Origin: Helicobacter sp.
GTDB taxonomy: Bacteria; Campylobacterota; Campylobacteria; Campylobacterales; Helicobacteraceae
DNA length: 16,107 nucleotides
Direction of reading: 5' to 3'
NCBI RefSeq assembly: GCF_022511165.1
Contig: NZ_JAFLSB010000026.1
Location: 1-16,107, forward strand
Part shown: one piece after another, positions 1 to 6,597 of the stretch
How positions within the stretch are numbered: position 1 is the stretch's first letter
How the letters are laid out: every line of letters starts with the position of its first letter
The notes under the pieces: generated by a model
The model's database searches: none
What the model was told of the DNA's origin: nothing
What the model saw: the letters and a program-made list of their open reading frames with translations, nothing else
Program-made: the position numbers and the translations under genes

Positions 1-137
1 TAAATCATATATATAATTGTTAATGGTATGGTTACGAATTAAAATCTTGCGCTGTTTATATTCAGTTCTAAGATTCTGTAGATAAAGTGCTTTTAATATA
101 TGAAAGAGTATTTGGCAAAATATTTGAAAAAATAGGC

Positions 138-143
138 TAGAAT
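138..143 (+). promoter_or_regulatory. Possible sigma-70 -10 box (TAGAAT) for the nfu cluster
   Basis: TAGAAT lies 42 bases before the nfu start, downstream of a very AT-rich stretch. Epsilonproteobacterial sigma-70 promoters commonly have a -10 hexamer with AT-rich upstream DNA and no conserved -35, so it fits the pattern. AT-rich DNA yields such hexamers by chance, and no start-site data are available. Bases 1-185 hold no gene that I can support. Confidence 0.35.
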
Positions 144-185
144 GCAAACTTCTTAAGAATATGAGATAAATGTCAAGGAGATGGA

Positions 186-458
186 GTGTTTCCCTTTAGC
201 GATGAAGAGCTTCAAATGCCTGTTGAAATGGTAATAAAAAAGGTGCGCCCAACATTAACGCTTGATGGTGGAGATATTACTTTGCTAGGCATTAAAGATG
301 CGAGGGTATATGTGCGCCTTGAGGGAGCGTGTAAGGGCTGTCCAAGTTCAGCAAATACGCTTAAATATGCTATTGAAAATCGTTTAAAAGAGGAGATTCA
401 CCCCGATATTAGCATTGTGAATGTGCTTCACGGAGAAGAATCACAATTTCATTTATGA
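186..458 (+). CDS. nfu: NifU C-terminal-domain (Nfu-type) Fe-S cluster scaffold/carrier protein
   Basis: A 90-residue protein that is essentially one Nfu domain. It has the diagnostic CxxC motif (C49-K-G-C52) in the context EGACKGCPSS, preceded by the family's LDGGDI segment around residues 26-31. Proteins of this family hold or transfer Fe-S clusters in the cytoplasm through that cysteine pair, usually as dimers. There is no IscU-like or ferredoxin-like domain, so this is not full-length NifU. The start is GTG, chosen because AAGGAG sits at 175-180, five bases upstream; the ATG at 181 is out of frame. An almost identical N-terminus (MFPFSDEELQ) is recalled for the H. pylori NifU-like protein HP1492. 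It is followed after 7 bases by the next gene, so it probably heads an operon with it and murE. Confidence 0.9.
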   Translation: MFPFSDEELQMPVEMVIKKVRPTLTLDGGDITLLGIKDARVYVRLEGACKGCPSSANTLKYAIENRLKEEIHPDISIVNVLHGEESQFHL

Positions 459-465
459 GTAGGCT

Positions 466-1092
466 ATGGAAGTTGTTAAATTAACAGATGCGCGCACGAG
501 ACAGACGATTAACAAAAACAATAAAAAGGCTTTTGCGCTTTTTAGTAATAAACAATACAAACAAGCTTTTTCACTTTTTGCGCAAAATTTACAGCTTGAT
601 TCAGATAATACAGAATCTCTGGTGGGATTACTTCTTGCGGATATGGCGCAGGATTTTGAGGAACAGGCTCTTAGCTTATATGAATATTACCAAATTTTGC
701 TCTCCCAAGAAATCAGTAAGGCAAAGGCAAGGGCACAGATTCTAAAGACAATTCAAAGTTTTGATAGAAGCACAAGCAGTATATTTTCACTTCTCAAAAG
801 CCTTGAGAATCTTCGAGCAGATGCTATTGAGGGGATTTTGTATAAAGATTTTAAGCGCATTGCACAAGATAACTTTAAAGAGGCATTTGAGGATTTAATT
901 TTTAGCACAAAAATTGTTTTTACCAACAAAAGCGAGTTTTATGATTTTCTTAATCAGCTCGTGGAGAATGATTATTATGATATGTCGCTTGAATACATAG
1001 AATCTCTCAAAAAAAATATTATATACGATAAAGAAATTGAGAAAATTTTGCAAAAGGTTGGCAATGATAATCACAAAAAGCATAAGGTATAA
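466..1092 (+). CDS. Uncharacterised helical, TPR-like protein (HP1493 position)
   Basis: A 208-residue protein whose function I do not recognise. There is no signal peptide or membrane segment, so it is predicted to be cytoplasmic. Residues about 17-85 resemble tetratricopeptide-type helical hairpins, with alternating small and aromatic residues (AFALFSNKQYKQAFSLFAQ and the segment after it). The rest is Lys/Glu/Asp-rich and helical, ending in a basic tail (NDNHKKHKV). The ATG start lies 7 bases after the nfu stop. The 3' end overlaps the likely murE start by 29 bases, which suggests translational coupling. H. pylori has a hypothetical gene (HP1493) at the same place between the NifU-like gene and murE. 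A scaffold or partner role in Fe-S assembly or peptidoglycan synthesis is possible only on context. Confidence 0.75.
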   Translation: MEVVKLTDARTRQTINKNNKKAFALFSNKQYKQAFSLFAQNLQLDSDNTESLVGLLLADMAQDFEEQALSLYEYYQILLSQEISKAKARAQILKTIQSFDRSTSSIFSLLKSLENLRADAIEGILYKDFKRIAQDNFKEAFEDLIFSTKIVFTNKSEFYDFLNQLVENDYYDMSLEYIESLKKNIIYDKEIEKILQKVGNDNHKKHKV

Positions 1093-2537
1093 GGAGAGAG
1101 ACTATCGTGCAATTACCGATGATACACGCGTGGTTGAGGCACTTTTAAGAGGTGAGATATTAAAAGAGTGTGAGCAAGAGATAGATTTGAATTCTCTGCT
1201 TCTTGTCAAAACAAAACAAAATGCGCCTTTTGTAGCAAAGCTTGAAGATTCTTATTTAAACCAATCTGCTAGGCAAGGCTTACTAAAGTCTCAAAGTGGG
1301 AGAGATGAGCAGGGGAGAGAATACTCTCAATCCACATTGCGCATCATAGAAACAAATGAGCTTTATTCTGTGCTTTTTGGGGATTCTAGTGCATCAAAGA
1401 TGCGTATTGTAGGCATTACCGGCACAAATGGTAAAACAACCACAGCAGCAATTATTTATTCAATCTTGCTTGATTTAGGTTATAAGGTGGCATTGCTTGG
1501 CACGAGAGGGTTTTTTATGAATGATAAGCCAATAAAGCCAAAAGGTTTAACAACGCCGAGTTTGCTTGAGCTGTATGATGATTTATGTATGGCAGCACAA
1601 GAGGGGAGCGATTTTTTTATTATGGAGGTAAGTTCTCACGCTATTGAGCAAGAGCGCATAGCTGGGCTTGAGTTTGCACTTAAGATTCTTACAAATATCA
1701 CAAGTGATCATTTGGATTATCATCAAAGTATAGAAGAGTATCGACGCGTAAAAAATCATTTTTTTGAGGGGAAAGGTGGGGAGTTTTAAGCTGCTTAATG
1801 CCGATGAGTCTCACGCGCATTGTGAGGATAGGGAGGCATTTTATTATGGAGTGGAAAAAAAGGGACATTTGAGCGTTTCAGCTTATGCACTAGAATCTGG
1901 TATAGATGCGCATATTTCGTGGAAATTTAAAGATTGCTTGGAGCATAGCACGATAGAGGCGCATTTATATGGTAAGCATAATCTTTATAATGTCCTCGCT
2001 GCGCTTGGGGCTGTGAAGATTCTCACAGATAAACCCCTAGAATCTATTTGCGCTCCATTGGGGCATTTTGGAGGTGTAAGTGGGCGTATGGAAGTAGTGC
2101 AGACAAAACCGCTTGTAATTGTAGATTTTGCCCATACTTATGATGGTATGCGTCAAATTTTTGAGAGTTTTAGACATCGAAAAATTGCGGTTGTCTTTGG
2201 AGCAGGAGGCGATAGAGATAAGAGCAAGCGTCCTAAAATGGGGGCGTGTGCTCAAAGCTTTGCGCATAAAATATATATCACAAGCGATAATCCCCGCACA
2301 GAATCTCCCAAAGATATTATTGATGATATATTAAGCGGTATGAAGCCGAGTGAGCGGGTGTTTGTAGAATCTGATCGTAAAAAGGCAATTCACCGCGCAC
2401 TTGATGAGCTTAGAGATGATGAAGTGTTGCTTATTCTTGGCAAGGGTGATGAGGATTATCAAATTATTGGCACGCAAAAAACGCATTTTGATGATAGGGA
2501 AGTAGTAAGGGCATATTTTGAAAATAAGGGAGCTTAA
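1064..2537 (+). CDS. murE: UDP-MurNAc-L-Ala-D-Glu:meso-DAP ligase, interrupted by a frameshift
   Basis: MurE is the cytoplasmic ATP-dependent ligase that adds meso-diaminopimelate to UDP-MurNAc-L-Ala-D-Glu in peptidoglycan synthesis. The first segment carries the Mur ATP-binding loop GITGTNGKTTT (GTNGKT starts near residue 120), LLGTRGFF, the EVSSHAI segment and TNITSDHLDYH. The second carries GAGGDRDKSKRPKMG and the DNPR motif (codons at 2286-2297), which marks DAP-adding rather than Lys-adding enzymes. The two segments are in different frames. The first stops at 1787-1789, and the second is open only from 1752 onward. Removing one base between restores the expected run from KNHFFEGKGG into SFKLLNADE. 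The N-terminal region before the P-loop is about 35-40 residues longer than I recall for H. pylori MurE. ATG 1064 is preferred over an upstream TTG because AAGG lies just before it and the N-terminus then matches H. pylori. MurE is essential, so the break is probably a sequence error or is bypassed. Confidence 0.9.
1752..1789 (+). other. murE: Frameshift interval within murE
   Basis: The upstream frame ends in TAA at 1787-1789, and the downstream frame is closed upstream by TAA at 1749-1751, so the shift must occur between them. The change needed is one base fewer (+1 frameshift). Homopolymers here are A6 (1750-1755), T7 (1759-1765), G4 (1768-1771) and G4 (1778-1781). Dropping one G from 1778-1781 gives HFFEGKGGSFKLLNAD. 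Dropping one T gives HFLRGKVGSFKLLNAD. The first keeps the HFF seen as SFF in H. pylori, so it is slightly preferred. Confidence 0.9.
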
Positions 2538-2598
2538 GGGGCAAAAAGGCTTAAAAAAAGAGACTATCTCATTGGTTACAAATAGAGTAAATAGAGAC

Positions 2599-2619
2599 GC
2601 ATAAGTCTTTAGTTTATGC
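2599..2619 (+). terminator. Weak hairpin after murE
   Basis: GCATAA (2599-2604) and TTATGC (2614-2619) form a six-base-pair stem, extendable by two G-T wobbles. It lies between the murE stop and the DUF411 gene. It is not followed by a proper T run, so termination is only a possibility and the stem may be fortuitous. Confidence 0.2.
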
Positions 2620-2633
2620 TTAGTTTGTAAAAG

Positions 2634-2654
2634 ATTCATACAATTTTTATGAAT
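2634..2654 (+). promoter_or_regulatory. Inverted repeat overlapping a -10 box of the DUF411 gene (candidate operator)
   Basis: ATTCATA (2634-2640) and TATGAAT (2648-2654) form a perfect 7-bp dyad around a 7-base spacer; one G-T and one A-T pair extend it to 2632-2656. A TACAAT hexamer at 2639-2644 sits inside the dyad and is well placed as a -10 box: transcription would start near 2651, about 25 bases before the gene. A repressor bound to the dyad would block RNA polymerase. The regulator is unknown, and I do not recognise the arms as a Fur or NikR box. It could instead be a chance AT-rich dyad. Confidence 0.4.
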
Positions 2655-2677
2655 TTATATCTATTTAAGGAGAGATG

Positions 2678-3142
2678 ATGAAAAAATATCTATTCATTTT
2701 GTCTTTATCACTATTTTTACCCCTTGGTCTTTTTGCAGCTAAGACTATTGATATGCACTCAAGCCCCACTTGCGGCTGCTGTAAGCTTTGGGCAGATTAT
2801 ATGCAAAAAAAGGGTTATGAAGTAAAAGTTACAGAATCAAGAGATTATTATAAAATTAAAGATAAGTATAAAATAAAACCCGAGTATCAAAGCTGCCACA
2901 CAGGTATTTTAGAAGGCTATGTAGTAGAGGGGCACGTGCCAGAGAGTGCGATAGAGTGGCTTTTGAAAAATAAACCTGAAAATGTAATAGGCATTTCTGT
3001 GCCGGGTATGCCACTAGGAAGCCCAGGTATGGAGCAAGGAAACAAAAAAGATGAATATCCTGTGCTTTTACTTTATAAAGATGGCTCAAGTAAAATTTAT
3101 GGACATTTTAAAGGCGAGACACTTACTAAAAAGGGATTGTAG
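2678..3142 (+). CDS. DUF411 / CopG-like periplasmic copper-binding protein
   Basis: A 154-residue exported protein. Residues 1-21 are a signal peptide (two lysines, a hydrophobic core, then GLFA-A). The mature part is a full DUF411 domain: HSSPTCGCCKLW with the CxCC cluster C32, C34, C35; QSCHTG with C73 and H74; EGHVP with H86; and the Met-rich VPGMPLGSPGME segment at about 109-119. Proteins of this family, including CopG of copper-resistance loci, bind copper through these Cys/His/Met residues in the periplasm. Copper handling is therefore inferred here, though no copper ATPase or sensor gene is adjacent. Two in-frame ATGs occur, at 2675 and 2678. The second is chosen because AAGGAG at 2667-2672 is then five bases away rather than two. 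It is apparently a single-gene unit with its own promoter. Confidence 0.87.
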   Translation: MKKYLFILSLSLFLPLGLFAAKTIDMHSSPTCGCCKLWADYMQKKGYEVKVTESRDYYKIKDKYKIKPEYQSCHTGILEGYVVEGHVPESAIEWLLKNKPENVIGISVPGMPLGSPGMEQGNKKDEYPVLLLYKDGSSKIYGHFKGETLTKKGL

Positions 3143-3742
3143 GCGATTTTTTAGCTTTTAAGGGATTCTTAATACTATCTCAAAAAGCACTCAATGAGGT
3201 AAAATCAATATTATTGCATTTGTTATTCTTTAATAGCCCTTAAGGAATGTTTTTTGTAAAAGAGTATAAGCTTCTAGGGAGAGGGATATATCCTTACCGA
3301 AAGTCTCTTATGCCCTTAGATTTTTTAGTATTGAGTGTTTTCATCGGCAATCCTTGAGATGAGATTGGATAGTGGCGATAATATTTTTCATCTTTGTAAA
3401 TATCTTTTCTTTCTTTTGGTTATTTCTCATTTTCAGCATTTAAATTTTTAGCTTTCTTTTTGGATTGATTAAGCTTTGCTACTCATTCTGTTTTTTTAAG
3501 ATTCCATATTCTTGTTTTCTTTTGTAAATTTTTTCTTCTACACAAAGAGTTCTTAAGATTTTATCCCTTTCTTTTTTGCCTAATTTAAGCGATTTTTTCG
3601 TGTTTTTTCCATTCTTTCTTTTGTATTGAGTTTTTTATAGCTAAGGATAGCCTCTCTTTCCTTTTTTCTTTGTATCATCTCATCTCTTAGCTATTTTGAT
3701 GAGGCGAGGAAGCACTCTTTTTGAAAAGATTAAACTAGAGAG
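3143..3742. other. 600-base gene-free gap; possible decayed minus-strand gene
   Basis: No intact gene is supportable between the convergent DUF411 gene and aspS. The minus strand is strongly purine-rich from about 3700 to 3290 and holds short Lys/Glu/Arg-rich open runs in different frames. One is a 32-codon run from ATG 3678 to a TAG at 3580-3582. Another is an overlapping run ending in KKQNE. A third is a 41-codon run over 3419-3294 ending in KSKGIRDFR. Together they resemble fragments of one basic, coiled-coil-like protein broken by stops and frameshifts, but A-rich DNA can produce such runs by chance. A plus-strand 36-codon run from ATG 3248 has a Shine-Dalgarno directly against its ATG and no recognisable content. 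No tRNA or clear terminator was seen. Confidence 0.35.
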
Positions 3743-5482
3743 TTACTCACTTTTTGTGCGGATATGAAGCTCTTTTAATTGTTCATTGCTCACTTTGCTT
3801 GGAGCAGAGGTAAGCGGACAAGTTGCCTTTTGTGTTTTAGGAAATGCAATCACATCACGGATACTTTGCGCCTTACTTAAAAGCATAATCAACCTATCAA
3901 AGCCAATCGCGATACCCCCGTGCGGAGGCGCACCATAGCTTAGGGCTTCAAGCAAAAAGCCAAATTTATCTTGCGCCTCCTCCGCACTGATACCTAGCAG
4001 CTCAAACACACGTTTTTGTATAGAATCTTTATGGATTCTAATGCTTCCACCGCCAAGCTCGATGCCATTAAGCACCACATCATAAGCTATGGAAGTAATC
4101 TCCTCAATATCCTCTTTATCCAAATCATTTGGCATTGTGAAAGGGTGGTGTAGGGCTTTCGTTTTGCCCTCTTCTTTTTCAAACATTGGAAAATCCACCA
4201 CCCATAAAAACTTATCCTTATTTTCATCGATAAGATTCATATCGTGGGCGATTTTAAGACGTAATCTCCCCATATAATCCCACACAATCTTTTTTGCCCC
4301 CGCACCAAAAAAGATAATATCGCCCACTTCTGCACCTACGCGCGAGATAAGCTCACTCAAGGCATTTTGAGAGATAAATTTGACAAGAGGACCTTTGAGT
4401 TCATTTTCTTTCACTTGAATGTAAGCAAGTCCCTTTGCACCAAATTTACGCACAAACTCTTCTGTCTCACCTAAACTCTTGCGTGAAAAAAATGTATCAC
4501 CGCCCTTGACACATAAAGCCTTAATGCGATTTGTCTTAGCATCTTGCGCAATGCTTTGAAAGATAGGATTACTTGAATCCACAAATAAATCGCCCACCTC
4601 CACAAGTGGCATATCAAAGCGCAAATCAGGTTTATCACTCCCATAAGATTCCATAGCCTTGGCATATTTTAAGCGCATAAAGGGTATTTGTATATCTTTG
4701 CCACACGCAGCAAAAATATCTTTAAGTAAGGTTTCAGCCATACTCATAATATCCTCTTGCTCGCAAAAACTCATTTCAATATCAATTTGTGTAAATTCTG
4801 GCTGTCTATCCGCGCGTAAATCTTCATCGCGGAAGCATTTGGCGATTTGAAAATATTTATCAAAACCGCTCATCATAAGAAGCTGTTTGAAAAGCTGTGG
4901 GCTTTGAGGCAGGGCATAAAATTCGCCTTGATGAACGCGGGAGGGGACAAGATAGTCCCTTGCTCCCTCTGGTGTAGCCTTTGTGAGTATGGGTGTCTCT
5001 ACTTCTAAAAATCCCATTTTCTGCAAACTATTGCGTGCAGCTATGGCTGCATTAGAGCGCATTTGGAATATATTATACGCTTTAGGGGAGCGCAAATCAA
5101 GGTAGCGATATTTGAGCCTTAGCTCCTCATTTACGCTTTCATCACCAATAGCAATAGGAGGCGTGGGAGATTTATTTTCAATCACAAGTGAGCTTAGCGC
5201 CACCTCTATCATACCGGTTTTAAGCTTTGGGTTTTCAAGTCCTTTGCCCCTTGCTCTTACTTTACCTTCTGCTAAAAGCACATACTCATCGCGCACACTT
5301 GAAGCAATTTCATACGCTGGGCTATTTGGGTCGCATACAAGCTGAATAATGCCACTTTTATCGCGTAAATCAATGAATACCACGCCCCCGTGGTCGCGGT
5401 ATGTATTGCACCATCCGCATACTTTTACTTCCGCGCCAATATCCGCCTCTCCTAAGTCTGCACATAAGTGAGTTCTCAACAT
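3743..5482 (-). CDS. aspS: Aspartyl-tRNA synthetase, probably non-discriminating (Asp/Asn)
   Basis: A 579-residue class II synthetase of bacterial type. The N-terminal OB-fold anticodon-binding domain is residues about 1-105. The catalytic core has motif 2 around 213-236 (FRDEDLRADRQPEFTQIDIE), an inserted domain in the middle as in other bacterial AspRS, and motif 3 (GIAIGFDRLIMLL) near the C-terminus. It attaches Asp to tRNA-Asp. Helicobacters lack AsnRS, as far as is known, and rely on an AspRS that also charges tRNA-Asn, followed by GatCAB amidation. The OB-fold has H31 (RDHGG) and G81 (GKGLENP), the states I recall for the non-discriminating P. aeruginosa enzyme. ATG start with GAAGG about seven bases upstream. 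It lies 42 bases after cheV and is probably cotranscribed with it. Confidence 0.97.
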   Translation of the reverse strand: MLRTHLCADLGEADIGAEVKVCGWCNTYRDHGGVVFIDLRDKSGIIQLVCDPNSPAYEIASSVRDEYVLLAEGKVRARGKGLENPKLKTGMIEVALSSLVIENKSPTPPIAIGDESVNEELRLKYRYLDLRSPKAYNIFQMRSNAAIAARNSLQKMGFLEVETPILTKATPEGARDYLVPSRVHQGEFYALPQSPQLFKQLLMMSGFDKYFQIAKCFRDEDLRADRQPEFTQIDIEMSFCEQEDIMSMAETLLKDIFAACGKDIQIPFMRLKYAKAMESYGSDKPDLRFDMPLVEVGDLFVDSSNPIFQSIAQDAKTNRIKALCVKGGDTFFSRKSLGETEEFVRKFGAKGLAYIQVKENELKGPLVKFISQNALSELISRVGAEVGDIIFFGAGAKKIVWDYMGRLRLKIAHDMNLIDENKDKFLWVVDFPMFEKEEGKTKALHHPFTMPNDLDKEDIEEITSIAYDVVLNGIELGGGSIRIHKDSIQKRVFELLGISAEEAQDKFGFLLEALSYGAPPHGGIAIGFDRLIMLLSKAQSIRDVIAFPKTQKATCPLTSAPSKVSNEQLKELHIRTKSE

Positions 5483-5524
5483 AGACTGCCTTCTTAAATA
5501 AAGATTGTTTAAAACTCTTAGATT

Positions 5525-6493
5525 TTAAGCATTTGAGCTTACAAAAATCTTACGCAAAGCTTGTTCGATTTCAGTAGGATTAGATTTAGTAACAAATCCA
5601 TCGGCTCTAAGGCTTTTTGCCATTTGGCGATTGCCATCACCACTCATTGAGGAATTGATAATGACAGGGATATGTGAGGTAGCAGGAGTTTCTTTGATGC
5701 GCTTTAACACCTCAAAACCTGACATAACAGGCATTTCTAAGTCCGTAATGACAGCACCCACTCTTTCAATAATTCCCGGATTATATAGATAATCAATCAA
5801 AGCCTTTCCATTGGGGAAACAAAAATATTTGATATTGAGTTTTTCGATAATTTTTTGGAGGAAAATTGCTGCTGTTTTAGAATCTTCGGCTAAAAGCACA
5901 ATTTTATCAGTTGAGATTGTGCCTAAATCTTTGAGTTTATGTTCATTTGCAACATCAGTTGATAGACAAGCATCTGTAAGCATTCTTTCTACATCAAGGA
6001 TTTGAATCACCGAGCCATCATCAAATTTAGTTGTTGCAGTAACCTTCGCATCAGCATCATTTCCAAATTCTATACCCGTGTCAATATCATTCCAGCTTTT
6101 GTGGATAATTCTCTTCACGCTTAGAATCTTCAGTCCAACCGTGCTGTTAGAAAAATTACAAATAACAACTAAGCTCTTTTTGGTATTCAATGAAAATTCT
6201 CGCAAATCTCTATTTGGGTCATCCTTGCTATAACGTAGCCAACGGCGCATATCAATCAGTGGAATTGTTTCATCACGCACGGTAAGATAGCCAAGTATGA
6301 TGCCATTATCTTCTCCTGCTGTTTCAGTAATTTCGTTGTCATAATAGATAATTTCGCGTATTTTAAATACATTCATCGCATAGAGCTGACTTATGCCTTC
6401 CTTTTCTTCTTCGAGCGTAAAACATAAAAACTGCACCTCATTATTAAGATGCAACGAAGTGTTTTTATCAATTAAATCCTGCTTTTTTGCCAA
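5525..6493 (-). CDS. cheV: Chemotaxis coupling protein CheV (CheW domain plus receiver domain)
   Basis: A 322-residue cytoplasmic adaptor of the chemoreceptor array. Residues about 16-175 form a CheW-like domain that links receptors to the CheA kinase. Residues about 195-318 form a response-regulator receiver domain with E203/D204, phosphoacceptor D251 (ITDLEMPVMSG), S281/S282 and K303. Phosphorylation there is thought to tune receptor coupling or adaptation. All receiver key residues are present. The start is TTG, not ATG. It is supported by GGAGG six bases upstream and by the lack of a better in-frame start; the next residues are AKKQDL. H. pylori has three CheV paralogues. The position between ligA and aspS matches the one called CheV2 (HP0616), so orthology to that copy is inferred from gene order. 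Confidence 0.93.
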   Translation of the reverse strand: MAKKQDLIDKNTSLHLNNEVQFLCFTLEEEKEGISQLYAMNVFKIREIIYYDNEITETAGEDNGIILGYLTVRDETIPLIDMRRWLRYSKDDPNRDLREFSLNTKKSLVVICNFSNSTVGLKILSVKRIIHKSWNDIDTGIEFGNDADAKVTATTKFDDGSVIQILDVERMLTDACLSTDVANEHKLKDLGTISTDKIVLLAEDSKTAAIFLQKIIEKLNIKYFCFPNGKALIDYLYNPGIIERVGAVITDLEMPVMSGFEVLKRIKETPATSHIPVIINSSMSGDGNRQMAKSLRADGFVTKSNPTEIEQALRKIFVSSNA

Positions 6494-6532
6494 AGCTTAC
6501 CTCCAACGAATAAAGTGCTATTAAAAAAATGA

Positions 6533-6538
6533 TACAAT
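6533..6538 (+). promoter_or_regulatory. Extended -10 box (TGATACAAT) for ligA
   Basis: TACAAT preceded by TGA forms an extended -10 element (TGn plus hexamer) in the 104-base gap between the divergent cheV and ligA starts. It would give a leader of roughly 50 bases before the ATG at 6598. T/A-rich DNA upstream fits epsilonproteobacterial sigma-70 promoters. A start further upstream in the ligA frame (ATG 6529) would place this element inside the coding region, another reason to prefer ATG 6598. Confidence 0.45.
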
Positions 6539-6597
6539 TCTATCTTAAAATATATAAAATAAGAATTAGAACTTTAAAATTTAAGGATAAAACTATA

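Noticed and set aside
1759..1765. T7 tract in murE as a phase-variation switch
   Set aside because: Contingency repeats in Helicobacter are usually much longer, and phase-switching an essential cell-wall ligase makes no sense. Error or slippage is more plausible.
2331..2639. Minus-strand open frame of 102 codons over the murE 3' end
   Set aside because: It overlaps well-conserved murE coding sequence, has no family resemblance, and its composition is that of an antisense shadow.
3248..3358. Plus-strand 36-codon frame in the large gap
   Set aside because: The Shine-Dalgarno-like AAGGA abuts the ATG with no spacing, and the translation has no recognisable feature. Not supportable as a gene.
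6529..6597. Upstream ATG that would extend LigA by 23 residues
   Set aside because: The extension lacks a ribosome binding site, overlaps the candidate extended -10 box, and has no counterpart in the family.
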